Below, piece by piece: positions 46,642 through 54,289 of a stretch of 64,000 nucleotides of DNA. How positions within the stretch are numbered: position 1 is the first letter of the stretch; every line of letters begins with the position of its first letter. Made by a program: the position numbers and the translations under genes. Source of the stretch: Ktedonobacter robiniae (GTDB lineage: Bacteria; Chloroflexota; Ktedonobacteria; Ktedonobacterales; Ktedonobacteraceae); contig NZ_BNJG01000001.1 in assembly GCF_016587375.1 (NCBI RefSeq), positions 1,116,001-1,180,000 on the forward strand. The letters are read 5' to 3'. The notes below the pieces were generated by a model. The model was not told the origin of the DNA, searched no databases, and saw nothing but the letters and a program-made list of their open reading frames with translations.

Positions 46642-46673
46642 CTTATCCATCTACACCGTAATAAAGGACCATT

Positions 46674-47381
46674 ATGGAGAGCAACGTACAGCAAGACCCG
46701 TTTCTTGTCCATCGCCAGCACGCGGCAGAGCTCTTTCTGATCCGCCATGGGGATGCGATCCCCGAGGCGGACGAAATTATTCCCAGTGGCGTGTATGATA
46801 ATCTGCCCTTGAGCAAGATCGGGCGCCAGCAGGCCCAGGCACTGGCCGCCCGCCTGAAGAACGGCCATTTTGACGCGGCCTATAGCAGTCCCCTGAGACG
46901 CTGCCAGGAGACTGGCGCACCGCTTCTGGCTGAGCTAGGGCTACAGGCCACTATCGTAGAACAGCTCAAAGAGATTCGCCTCGACGACCTGGTTCCCATT
47001 CCAGAGATCCCCGAAGGGGCTGATCTCGCCATGCTGACCCAGGCACTACATGAGCGCCAGGACAAGATCGTGCGTATTGCAGGTTCCTCGGGCAACTGGG
47101 ATGCCTTCGCACACAGCGAGTCATCGAAGGCCTTCCGCCAGCGCGTGGTCCAGGCACTTGACGAGATCGCGAGTCGCCATCTTGGGCAGCGCGCGCTCAT
47201 CTTCGCCCATGGGGGCGTCATCAACGCCTACGTCGCCGAGGTCCTGGGACTGGAGAAAGAGTTCTTTTTCCCCTGCGCCAATACCTCGCTCACCCTCGTA
47301 CGCGCCCCAGGAGACACACGTATGCTTTATATATTGAACGATATCGCACACCTGAGTATCCCCTCCGCCCAAAACTCATAG
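46674..47381 (+). CDS. Histidine phosphatase family protein
   Basis: A 235-residue phosphoglycerate-mutase-like histidine phosphatase. The catalytic motif LIRHGDAIPE (RHG) lies near residue 25, followed by YSSPLRRCQETG and the second catalytic His in IFAHGGVINAYV. The protein is likely a broad or specific phosphomonoesterase; the substrate is unknown. AAAGGA lies upstream of the ATG. Its last 18 codons and the downstream palindrome are duplicated, with divergence, at 61593-61703. Confidence 0.8.
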   Translation: MESNVQQDPFLVHRQHAAELFLIRHGDAIPEADEIIPSGVYDNLPLSKIGRQQAQALAARLKNGHFDAAYSSPLRRCQETGAPLLAELGLQATIVEQLKEIRLDDLVPIPEIPEGADLAMLTQALHERQDKIVRIAGSSGNWDAFAHSESSKAFRQRVVQALDEIASRHLGQRALIFAHGGVINAYVAEVLGLEKEFFFPCANTSLTLVRAPGDTRMLYILNDIAHLSIPSAQNS

Positions 47382-47389
47382 GAAAATAC

Positions 47390-47425
47390 CAATGCCAGTA
47401 GAGCGATATCGCTCTACTGGCATTG
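47390..47425. terminator. Perfect 36-bp palindrome after the phosphatase gene
   Basis: 18-bp arms starting CAATGCCAGTAGAGCGAT meet without a loop, 8 bp after the stop. A related hairpin occurs in the same context at 61651-61703. Confidence 0.65.
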
Positions 47426-47432
47426 TGAGTGT

Positions 47433-47474
47433 TACTATGCGCCCCCTACTATGCGCCCCCTACTATGAGCCCCC
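47433..47474. repeat. Three tandem copies of a 14-bp unit
   Basis: TACTATGCGCCCCC at 47433-47446 and 47447-47460, then TACTATGAGCCCCC at 47461-47474, then a partial TACTA. The homologous stretch near 61711-61729 has no such array, so the expansion is local. Confidence 0.75.
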
Positions 47475-47479
47475 TACTA

Positions 47480-48904
47480 GGAACCATAGAGGAAACATTC
47501 TATAATGAAGCTGTCAATGACCTCCGGCTAGAAGCCGGAGGCTGCTTTGTTACCTCTGGACTCCACCGCAATTCTGCATACCTTTGCAGGCGTGCAGCTT
47601 TGGCTTCACGGTCCGAGGCATCAGGGGTGATTGACAAGCACCCCGTCCTAGCCCAGTCCTGCCAGACCAGGAGCGTTCTCATGGTGATATTCCTCGCGCC
47701 TATCAGATCAGCATGCAAGCAGTACTGACACTGCTTGCACACGAACAACAACCCTTTGCCTGGGCGGTTTGCGCCAGCAGTGTGTCCACACATGGGACAG
47801 GCTTTTGAGGTGTAGTCCGCATCCACCTTCACGGCGAGCGATCCGGCAAGCGTGGCCTTGTAGCTCAGAAGCGTGTGCAGTTCGGCAAAGGACCACTGCG
47901 AGTAGACCCGATTGGTTTTGCGGGCCTTTGCAGACACTGGTTCATAGCCTTTGCCATTCTTCTTGCGTTTGCGCTTGCGGCGTTTGGTGCGCTCTTGGAT
48001 ATCCGTCAGGTGCTCCAGTCCCATGAGTGTGTGTGGGTGCTGCTTGATGATCTGTTTGGCGAGGGTGTGATTGGCTTGCAATTTCAACCGTCTCTCTCGC
48101 TGCTCGATGCGTCTCAAGCGACGTGTCGCGCCACGAGTGCCTTTTTTCTGCAAGCGTTTGCGTAAGCGTGCGTAGTGATTGGCTTGGTGTCGTACTCGTT
48201 TCCCAGTATGAAAGCTGGCTTTTCCTGTTGTTGTCGAAGTCACAGCCAGGTACCGAATGCCCACGTCCACCCCCACGACCTCTTGTAACTGGGCAGGGGT
48301 GAGATCAGGCATTTCTATGGAGAGGGACACGAGCAGGTAAAATTGCTTCTTTGGGCGGTCATACCAGAGCTTGGCATCCCCAATGGTGGCCCCCTCTCGA
48401 ATGAGCGCGAGGTGTTTGTTGTATCCCTGGTAGGGTACGCTGATACGTCCATTGAGTGTGCCGATGCTGACCCGGCTGTCTCGCTGAAAGGTGTAGTCGC
48501 GCTCGTAGGTGTACTGTACAGTCGGAGACACGTAGTGTGGTGGCTGGTCCAAACCCTTGAAGCGTTTCTTGGTGATTTTTGCCCGGCGATGCTCCGCATT
48601 CTTCTTGAGCTTGGTCCAGAGTCCCTTGTACGTGGCGGCGACCTGGCGTTCCACGCTACAAGCCAGTTGCGAGGGCAGATGATAGCGCGTGCGTAGCTCG
48701 GCATACATCCCTTTGTGCAGTTTGGTCACACTGCTGGTTTTGCCATGGTCAAAGGCATACTGACTCACCGCGTTGAGGGCATCACGATACGCCAGTTGCG
48801 TGTGGCGCAGGGCCTCAACCTGCTCTGGCGTGAGTATGAGTTTGAGTTTCGCGGTGATGATCTGTTTCATGCTCGCTTGCTTTCACGTTGCCTGTCCATG
48901 TATG
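47480..48904 (-). mobile_element. IS200/IS605-group element with orphan tnpB
   Basis: A tnpB gene without a Y1 transposase (tnpA) beside it. The right end carries a hairpin (CCTCCGGCT/AGCCGGAGG near 47520-47542) that overlaps the 3' end of tnpB, where guide RNA ends normally lie. Exact ends are estimated from the neighbouring genes; this family makes no target duplications. Confidence 0.6.
47500..48870 (-). CDS. tnpB: TnpB RNA-guided nuclease
   Basis: A 456-residue TnpB. The N-terminal OrfB_IS605 region (VTKLHKGMYAELRTRYHLPSQLACSVERQ) is followed by a RuvC-like nuclease with all three acidic residues: Asp in VGVDVGIRYLAV (about 200), Glu in MGLEHLTDI (about 284) and Asp in LHADLIGARN (about 386). 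The CPMCGH...CKQCQYC zinc finger lies before the last Asp. The catalytic set looks intact. TnpB cuts DNA guided by an RNA from the element's right end, and cutting helps the element persist. No tnpA is near, so it relies on a transposase elsewhere or is domesticated. It is 28 bp downstream of the five-gene operon, same strand. Confidence 0.88.
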   Translation of the reverse strand: MKQIITAKLKLILTPEQVEALRHTQLAYRDALNAVSQYAFDHGKTSSVTKLHKGMYAELRTRYHLPSQLACSVERQVAATYKGLWTKLKKNAEHRRAKITKKRFKGLDQPPHYVSPTVQYTYERDYTFQRDSRVSIGTLNGRISVPYQGYNKHLALIREGATIGDAKLWYDRPKKQFYLLVSLSIEMPDLTPAQLQEVVGVDVGIRYLAVTSTTTGKASFHTGKRVRHQANHYARLRKRLQKKGTRGATRRLRRIEQRERRLKLQANHTLAKQIIKQHPHTLMGLEHLTDIQERTKRRKRKRKKNGKGYEPVSAKARKTNRVYSQWSFAELHTLLSYKATLAGSLAVKVDADYTSKACPMCGHTAGANRPGKGLLFVCKQCQYCLHADLIGARNITMRTLLVWQDWARTGCLSITPDASDREAKAARLQRYAELRWSPEVTKQPPASSRRSLTASL

Positions 48905-50287
48905 TCAGTACGTCAGGAACAACAAACGAAGGTGGTCAACACCTGGAAGGGAGGCATCATTCGAGAAGGACACCAATTGTATCCCTGCATGTGCAAGGAG
49001 GAAGCGCTTGGCCTGGGCCTGGCTCTTGCCTGCAATGCTGGCCTTGAGGCGCTCCTGCTCGGCCTGGGAGAACTGATAGGCCCAGGTCTGGGTTCCTGTC
49101 ACCTGAATGGTCGTTGTGGTTCCCTGTGTAGTGGTCGTGATGTGAACGTCTCCGCTCGGCGTGTACTCGGTTCCTAGTTGCTGTTTTGCCTGGGTGGTGA
49201 GTGCCTGGGTGAGCAACGTTTGTAGGGCTTGTGTCTGGTAGACGATGCCTGTACATGTCTCGTCGAGAGTCACATGTACGCTTGCTGCGTCCTCTCCTGG
49301 TTGGTGATCGGCACTTGTTTTTGACTGGCAGTGCAAGGGGGTCACAAGCGTTTCGGTGCTCTTGACCTGCGTTTGGAGGGCTGCGGTGGTGCTCTGCTCT
49401 ATGCTCGCTTTCAGGCTTGCGCCTGCGGCGTCTAGATCGTGCTGCGTCACGCTCTGGTAGTCGCGTGCCTCCTGCCCTCCACTGAAGGCGGTATTTGCTG
49501 CAAGCACGTTGGCACGGCAACAAGGCCCGTAAACGTCCGAGGCTTGTATGTTGCCTTCGGGTCCGCTCTGGACCGCGTGAGCCGTGACCGTAGCCCGCCC
49601 ATTGGTTGCCAGGGTTCCAGCGGGTATGCTTGCATCTTGATCGGTGATGATTTGCACACCGTCTGCACCCGTTAAAAGCGTCTGGGCAGGGACCGTCTGC
49701 GGGTAGGTTGCTGTGTTATAGAAGGTAATGTATCCGTGTGCGCTCTGGGCGTCCTGGTGCGCTTTCCCCGTGGTGGGAATGGTGCGCTCCTGGCTCATCG
49801 TCACGATGGGAAGAAGCCGTCCTGGGACCTGGCTCTTCTCGGCGTTTTCTCCAATGGTCGCCGTCAAGCGGGTTTCCAGGGTGCGTGAAACAGGAACGAG
49901 TGTCACCGTGGTGGTCGGTGTCCAGAAAGGCGACACATATAACAGCCACCCGACAACAAGCGCACAAGCGCATAGGATGCCGCTGAGAAGCACAAGAGGG
50001 CGGGTATGCTGTCTTATCCACGGTAATGATGACCCTCTCCCTCCTGGTTGTGGCTCCTGGTCGATGGGTGGGACACTATCAACGACGTTGGCGGGTTCCT
50101 CTGCCTCTGGCTCTGCTTGTGGGTACACGTGGATCTCAACGTCCCATTGCTGGCGGTTGGGGTCGTACTCCTGGTTGGCTTCAATGTGGGGAATATCGTC
50201 GGTGGTATACGCCTGTTGGTTCTGTTGCCGCTGGTCAAGGTCATGTAAGAGCTGGTCAAGGTCGTTTTGTAGCTGTCGGTCTTGCAT
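48905..50287 (-). CDS. Single-pass membrane protein with baseplate-J-like domain
   Basis: A 460-residue protein. The first about 90 residues are acidic and Gln/Pro-rich and cytoplasmic. One transmembrane helix (VLLSGILCACALVVGWLLYV) follows, then a large exterior part beginning TPTTTVTLVPVSRTLETRLTATIG. The segment GYITFYNTATYPQTVPAQTLL through VTAHAVQSGPEGNIQASDVYG resembles the BaseplateJ/gp47-like fold found in many Chloroflexota and Actinobacteria envelope proteins. In those lineages the role is not established. It is the last gene of a coupled five-gene unit. The ATG at 50287 follows GGAGGG; the open frame to 50404 overlaps the preceding gene and lacks a site. Confidence 0.7.
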   Translation of the reverse strand: MQDRQLQNDLDQLLHDLDQRQQNQQAYTTDDIPHIEANQEYDPNRQQWDVEIHVYPQAEPEAEEPANVVDSVPPIDQEPQPGGRGSSLPWIRQHTRPLVLLSGILCACALVVGWLLYVSPFWTPTTTVTLVPVSRTLETRLTATIGENAEKSQVPGRLLPIVTMSQERTIPTTGKAHQDAQSAHGYITFYNTATYPQTVPAQTLLTGADGVQIITDQDASIPAGTLATNGRATVTAHAVQSGPEGNIQASDVYGPCCRANVLAANTAFSGGQEARDYQSVTQHDLDAAGASLKASIEQSTTAALQTQVKSTETLVTPLHCQSKTSADHQPGEDAASVHVTLDETCTGIVYQTQALQTLLTQALTTQAKQQLGTEYTPSGDVHITTTTQGTTTTIQVTGTQTWAYQFSQAEQERLKASIAGKSQAQAKRFLLAHAGIQLVSFSNDASLPGVDHLRLLFLTY

Positions 50288-50348
50288 GGGTTCCCTCCGA
50301 AAAGAGAGGGAAGAGCACATCATCATGGTACTCTTCCCTGAAGAAACA

Positions 50349-50777
50349 CTAAGCGTGTGTGGTGCCATCCCACGGTGCTCTACAAGTGTCGAGTGGTCCG
50401 GCACAAAAGGTCATGTAGTAGGCAATATCTTGGGTATGCTCGTCGAGCTGGTCAAAGAAGCTCTCTGGGACGGTTCCCCGCCAACGGATGACGATATAGC
50501 CATCGCCTGACGGGTTCGCCTTGCCATAGGAGATGAGAACCGCTTGGATGGGACGCTCGGCCTGGAATGTGGTTTGCTGGTTCAGGGCAAGGGTGGCTGT
50601 GATCGTCTCTTTACAGGCGACGACCACATATTCATCCTCTCCGCTAAAGGTGACGCCCATTAACTGGTTGACTCGGTGTGTCAACATGCGAAGCGTTCGG
50701 CGTGTTCCCCTGGGGTCGTTCTCCTGAGGTCGTCGTGGCCGTTCGGCCTGGATGGGGTATGCTGGTGTGACGATCAC
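50349..50777 (-). CDS. Hypothetical protein, 142 aa
   Basis: Unrecognised soluble protein without a signal or membrane helix. Mixed alpha/beta content; notable parts are MLTHRVNQLMGVTFSGEDEYVVVAC and a conserved-looking GDGYIVIRWRGTVPESFFDQLDEH. It starts with GTG at 50777, which overlaps the stop of the previous gene (GTGA), and has AGGAGGTGAA upstream. The overlap ties its translation to the FG-GAP-like membrane protein. It ends 61 bp before the baseplate-J-like gene. Confidence 0.65.
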   Translation of the reverse strand: MIVTPAYPIQAERPRRPQENDPRGTRRTLRMLTHRVNQLMGVTFSGEDEYVVVACKETITATLALNQQTTFQAERPIQAVLISYGKANPSGDGYIVIRWRGTVPESFFDQLDEHTQDIAYYMTFCAGPLDTCRAPWDGTTHA

Positions 50778-51517
50778 TTGTTCACCTCCTTCATGGGAGT
50801 AGCACTAAATGTGTCGTTCTCGTTCTTGAAGGCGACGTTTTGCCCTTCAACAGAAACAATCATGTCCGGCTTACCGTCTCCATCCAGGTCTTTGAAGGCC
50901 ACCTGTGCCGGGGTCAAGTCTTGCCCACTTCCAAGCAAGTTCAATCCCGTTTTATAGAGGTGGGTCTTGCCTGGGTCGCCTGCCGCGATTTCAATGACCA
51001 TGATCTGACCATGTAAATTCAGCACAATGAAGTGCGATGGGTTCGCGCTGCTATCGTGGTTATGGCCCACAACAGCGTCCGTCTGGTAGGTGCGGGGGCA
51101 TCCATAGTGCAGATCATCTTGCCATCCCTGCCACGCCTGCTGTCCCATGTTAATGCCAAGCCATCCCCCAAACATTGTGAGAACCACGATTCCTCCATAG
51201 AGAGGCCAGCGGGGAAAGTGAAATGGCCTGGGGGTCCCAATGGGCAACAGTGGTGGCTGCTGATGCGACCTCTGCTGCCTGGGTTGGTCGTGAACATGTA
51301 TCCTCACCCGGCGCGTTGCCTGTTCGTCTGCCTGGATCTGGGTTAATGCGTAGGTAGGCTGGCGTACCACACTCGTACGGGTGCGTGTGTCATACAAGGC
51401 GTCTTCGTCAATGTGCTCCTGGGTGTCGATCTCCTCCCGGTGTGCTCTTGTCGCGCGATTGCCACGGGGGAGCGGCTCGGTCGTTTCCAGGTTGAAGCGA
51501 TAGCGAGAAGGGCGCAC
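50774..51517 (-). CDS. Single-pass membrane protein with FG-GAP-like exterior segment
   Basis: A 247-residue protein. About 105 N-terminal cytoplasmic residues rich in Arg/Gln/Thr lead to one membrane helix (WPLYGGIVVLTMFGGWLGINMG). An exterior part of about 115 residues follows. Its end contains FKDLDGDGKPDMIVSVEG, a calcium-binding FG-GAP/VCBS-type repeat. The topology matches that of the baseplate-J-like protein two genes downstream. I start it at GTG 51517, which overlaps the previous stop (TAGTG) and has AGGAGGG 7 nt upstream; the ATG at 51541 has no site. Confidence 0.65.
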   Translation of the reverse strand: MRPSRYRFNLETTEPLPRGNRATRAHREEIDTQEHIDEDALYDTRTRTSVVRQPTYALTQIQADEQATRRVRIHVHDQPRQQRSHQQPPLLPIGTPRPFHFPRWPLYGGIVVLTMFGGWLGINMGQQAWQGWQDDLHYGCPRTYQTDAVVGHNHDSSANPSHFIVLNLHGQIMVIEIAAGDPGKTHLYKTGLNLLGSGQDLTPAQVAFKDLDGDGKPDMIVSVEGQNVAFKNENDTFSATPMKEVNK

Positions 51518-51939
51518 TAGCGTTCCCTCCTCTCGTCGCATGCAAGTTTTGGGGCGTTGGCTTGTTCCTCTCGCTTCTGCATCGCATATTTGTAAAACTC
51601 TTCGTTCCAGCCGCAGACATAGCCATAGCGCCAGATTGCCGGGCGTAAGGTGTCATACATGGCCCATTGCAGGGCATTCTCTACGTCCTGGGCCACGATC
51701 TCGCGATTTTCAAAAGCCAGGGCAATAAACTCGGCTCGTCCTGATTGAACTCCGTTGTGAAAAGCTGGATCGGCACAGATAAGAATGGTATCAATGTCTG
51801 TATGCTCTGTCTCGTCTGTCAGCTTAGGTGTATCCTTTGAGTAAAGATCACACGAGGTACCGACATGCTGTCGTGAGGTGCCTTGCCGTTGCACATCCTC
51901 ATAGAAACGTGAGGTGATTCCCAATCTGTTCTGCTTCAT
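51517..51939 (-). CDS. Hypothetical protein, 140 aa, paralogue of the next upstream gene
   Basis: Soluble protein of unknown family. Residues 55-120 (AFHNGVQSGRAEF ... WRYGYVCGWNEEFYK) share a pattern with the product of 51988-52485: AF-x2-GVQ-x-G, an Asp-led helix, then G-Y/W-V-x-GW. The two therefore look like tandem paralogues. GAGGAGG precedes the ATG. The stop overlaps the GTG of the membrane protein gene. Confidence 0.65.
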   Translation of the reverse strand: MKQNRLGITSRFYEDVQRQGTSRQHVGTSCDLYSKDTPKLTDETEHTDIDTILICADPAFHNGVQSGRAEFIALAFENREIVAQDVENALQWAMYDTLRPAIWRYGYVCGWNEEFYKYAMQKREEQANAPKLACDERRER

Positions 51940-51987
51940 GCGTTTCCTCCTCTGGCCCCCTCTCTCTCGTTGTTGAGTTGAAAACAG

Positions 51988-52485
51988 CTAGAGATACTTT
52001 CCTGTTACGTGATTGGTTGCTTCTTGCGGGGTCAAAAGCCCCTCGTTGACGTACTGAGTGACTTGAGCAATGCTGCTCTGGTCTTCGTGACACGGGCAAG
52101 AGGGGTCAGAACAAAACGGATAGGTGATGCCGTGGCGTTGGTTGTCATTGAGGATCACAGGAAGGAAGTTATCTCCGTAATGAGTAGGTACCTCAGAGCG
52201 TCTGTCCGGTGAATCAGAGAAAGGCTCTTGAATGAAAGAAGACGTTTCAAGCAAGCCTTTTACCCATCCAATGACCCAGCCGGTATTCTCATAGGTCGAA
52301 GCAGGAAAGGCGAGCAGGCGATGAATCAGGTACTCGTAGAGATCATGCTGGCTCAGAGAGGGTTGCTCGTTTTGATAGGCCTGGTATCCCATCTGTACGC
52401 CGCGAAAGAAGGCAATGTTTGAAACAGTAACTGGTGCATCCATCGGATGGCCAGTTCGTGATTCCGTTGAGGCCCGTTGTGACAT
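51988..52485 (-). CDS. Hypothetical protein, 165 aa, first gene of the operon
   Basis: Soluble protein of unknown family with the AFFRGVQMGYQAY and GWVIGWVKGLLE segments shared with its downstream paralogue. The C-terminal part contains CSDPSCPCHEDQS, a possible metal-binding cluster (three Cys and one His) absent from the paralogue. The ribosome site is weak (AGAGATG). A 217-nt leader separates it from the predicted divergent promoter at 52709-52737, and the leader contains a hairpin at 52574-52602. Confidence 0.6.
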   Translation of the reverse strand: MSQRASTESRTGHPMDAPVTVSNIAFFRGVQMGYQAYQNEQPSLSQHDLYEYLIHRLLAFPASTYENTGWVIGWVKGLLETSSFIQEPFSDSPDRRSEVPTHYGDNFLPVILNDNQRHGITYPFCSDPSCPCHEDQSSIAQVTQYVNEGLLTPQEATNHVTGKYL

Positions 52486-52573
52486 ACGTCATCATCTCTT
52501 TCTTGACTGCGGAGCCTCTATACGCTATGCTGAGCACAGAGAACTCCGGGACTTCACAAGGTTTTTGTGTGTT

Positions 52574-52602
52574 CTCACAGACTGACTTTCGTCTGGAACA
52601 CG
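52574..52602. other. Leader hairpin in the operon 5' region
   Basis: CTGACTTTCGT and ACGAAAGTCAG arms around 7 nt. It lies in the predicted 5' leader of the minus-strand operon. On the plus strand it is followed by TCATTTTATTT, so it could also stop plus-strand transcription. Confidence 0.5.
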
Positions 52603-52691
52603 AAAGTCAGTCATTTTATTTGTTATCACCTCCTCAAATGAACAATTCCAATTGGGCTTATTTCTATTTGGCGGTTAACGTGCGACTAGGT

Positions 52692-52708
52692 TTGTCACAT
52701 TACGACAA
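52692..52708. promoter_or_regulatory. Operator 1, TTGTC-N7-GACAA
   Basis: An inverted repeat overlapping the start-proximal edge of the minus-strand -10 box. Identical in arms and spacing to operator 2, 39 bp away. Confidence 0.6.
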
Positions 52709-52737
52709 AGTATAATATGTGCGACAGCGTTTGTCAA
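52709..52737 (-). promoter_or_regulatory. Promoter of the five-gene operon
   Basis: Minus strand: -35 TTGACA (52737-52732), 17-nt spacer, -10 TATACT (52714-52709). The -35 is one arm of operator 2. Confidence 0.75.
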
Positions 52738-52747
52738 TCGTTGACAA
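52731..52747. promoter_or_regulatory. Operator 2, TTGTCAA-TCG-TTGACAA
   Basis: Perfect 7-bp arms whose two halves supply the -35 boxes of the two divergent promoters. A protein bound here would block both. Confidence 0.7.
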
Positions 52748-52769
52748 GATTTAATAGCAATGTTATTAT
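52741..52769 (+). promoter_or_regulatory. Promoter of the small HTH gene
   Basis: -35 TTGACA (52741-52746), 17-nt spacer, -10 TATTAT (52764-52769). Transcription would start near 52776, after the ATG at 52760, which supports the GTG start at 52805. Confidence 0.65.
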
Positions 52770-52804
52770 TCAAGCATCAAATCTGTTCTCATGAGGCATT
52801 GCTT

Positions 52805-53008
52805 GTGGAAGATGAAAATTTTTTAACTATTGAAGAGGCATGTGCTCGCCTGAAAATTTCAAGGCGTACTCTTGAGCGCTACACTACTAATGGTCGCATT
52901 AGAAGATACCGGCGTGGCGTTCGTGTATATTACAAATCTTCTGATGTAGAGAAATTAGAGCAAGAACTAGAAGAGTATAAGCCCGAAGATTTGCAAGAAG
53001 ACAAATAA
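52805..53008 (+). CDS. Small MerR/excisionase-type HTH protein
   Basis: A 67-residue winged-helix DNA-binding protein: FLTIEEACARLKISRRTLERYTTNGRIRRYRRGVRVYY-type sequence as in excisionase/MerR-like HTH_17 proteins, with an acidic C-terminal helix. The start at GTG 52805 has TGAGG about 10 nt upstream and agrees with the promoter position; an in-frame ATG at 52760 would lie before the predicted transcription start. It is divergent from the five-gene operon and shares a palindromic promoter region with it. It is the obvious candidate to bind the TTGTC-N7-GACAA sites, though this is inference. Confidence 0.65.
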   Translation: MEDENFLTIEEACARLKISRRTLERYTTNGRIRRYRRGVRVYYKSSDVEKLEQELEEYKPEDLQEDK

Positions 53009-53212
53009 ATATACGGAGAAGGTCATTTGAATGATTCTTCTCTTAAGTATTTTTCACCTTGTTGTCTGTTCTTTAGCATGACAGGCCATGAAGCACTCTG
53101 CATTTATTCGAATATTTCACTTTGTAAAAGTTACTTTATGTGTTTGGTTATTTGAGTTTGGAATTGTACTTGGTGAGAGGAAAAGTGGTTTCTACGAAAG
53201 GGAGAGGTTGCC

Positions 53213-53641
53213 ATGCCAAATGCACAAGATATCGTGTTCCTCGATGGACACGCTGCCAACGGACCCTGGCCTCTTGAATTGGCAGAGACATTTCTTGACG
53301 CTCCAAGTCCAGATCGTGCAGTGTATACTTTTTTGCAACTGGCATCTTGGGTGAATGCTTATAATCGGGAAAAACCCAATCCTCTCAACCCTTTCGATCG
53401 CACTGGTGCTTTTGAGGTTGCTAGGCAGATAGAACAAGCATCCTCCTTAACGCAATTTTGTACGCAAGGCTTACTCGACGCACTCTTTTATTTTTATCGC
53501 CGCGATTATTGGACCAATGGAGATGGTAGCTCTATTGTTGAGGCGCTTCCCAAACTACGTGAGATTGTGCGGGAGGTCGTACGACGTGTCCGTTCAGACC
53601 AGCCTCCTACCTTTATTCTCCCAAATTCGCAGACTTCTTAA
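53213..53641 (+). CDS. Hypothetical protein, 142 aa
   Basis: Unrecognised soluble protein, mostly helical (AVYTFLQLASWVNAYNREKPNP, LLDALFYFYRRDYWTNGDGSSIVEALPKLREIVREVVRR). The ATG has GGGAGAGG 6 nt upstream, which is good evidence for a real gene. It stands alone in AT-richer island sequence between the HTH gene and a pseudogene. Confidence 0.55.
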   Translation: MPNAQDIVFLDGHAANGPWPLELAETFLDAPSPDRAVYTFLQLASWVNAYNREKPNPLNPFDRTGAFEVARQIEQASSLTQFCTQGLLDALFYFYRRDYWTNGDGSSIVEALPKLREIVREVVRRVRSDQPPTFILPNSQTS

Positions 53642-53816
53642 ATTCGAGGTGTCTTCCGCCGAGTGGAGAGGAATGCTTGAGCCTGCTCGCTGGGCGAGGT
53701 CTTGCCTCAAGCTCCCAAGGATGCTGAGTGCCTTCGGCAGCCCATCAACACGTACTAAAAGATGGCAAGACCAACCAAGTCATGGGCGGAATCACTATGA
53801 GCCCGCTTCGACCTGA

Positions 53817-54272
53817 TGTACTACAAAGCTCATTGACTTAGAATATGATGAAACCGACATCAAACTCGAAGACTATCGAACTTATACCACTGATCACCCA
53901 CAAGATTGCTAGGTTTTAGGTATTATTGCCTAGCCAGGTCTAGCAGAGAAATATTATGCAAGCAGGTTACTCTATTCAACGCTGGCATATCTGCTAGAGC
54001 TACTTGAACGAGGAATTATCATACGTCGTATCTATACCGTGGCAACAACAGACAGTGGCGATAAGCTAGCACAAGATATGGGCTTTACAAGATTGCCTGG
54101 CGAGTGGACACGAGAACACGAAGACTTTAGGCGCCCCTATGTCCTCTACCTCGATGCTAAAGACAGCAAGTCTACTCTCGTGAGAAGATACCTCAAGCAC
54201 AAAAGGAATCTTGAGAGGAGAAGGAAGCGCTACGAAAAGCAAGTAGCACAAGTAGCACAAGATAAAGAATAA
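53817..54272 (+). pseudogene. Decayed GNAT-like protein gene with two in-frame TAG codons
   Basis: One continuous frame encodes a protein-like sequence, LIDLEYDETDIKLEDYRTYTTDHPQDC, stop (53910), VLGIIA, stop (53931), then GLAEKYYASRLLYSTLAYLLELLERGIIIRR and TVATTDSGDKLAQDMGF. The order beta-strand, A-S-R-L-L helix, VATT-x-G-x-LA-x-x-MGF is typical of the C-terminal half of GNAT-fold proteins. The frame continues to 54272 with a Lys/Arg-rich tail. A GTG at 54039 could start a 77-residue remnant, but it has no ribosome site. The N-terminal part upstream is missing or frameshifted. Confidence 0.6.
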
Positions 54273-54289
54273 GTAACCACCCCAGAAAT

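Noticed and set aside
47433..47474. Tandem 14-bp repeats considered as a CRISPR array
   Set aside because: The units abut directly with no spacers and there are no cas genes.
49439..50510. Several plus-strand frames across the five-gene operon, the longest 260 codons
   Set aside because: Trp/Cys/Ser-rich shadows of the minus-strand operon, which has ribosome sites and coupled junctions.
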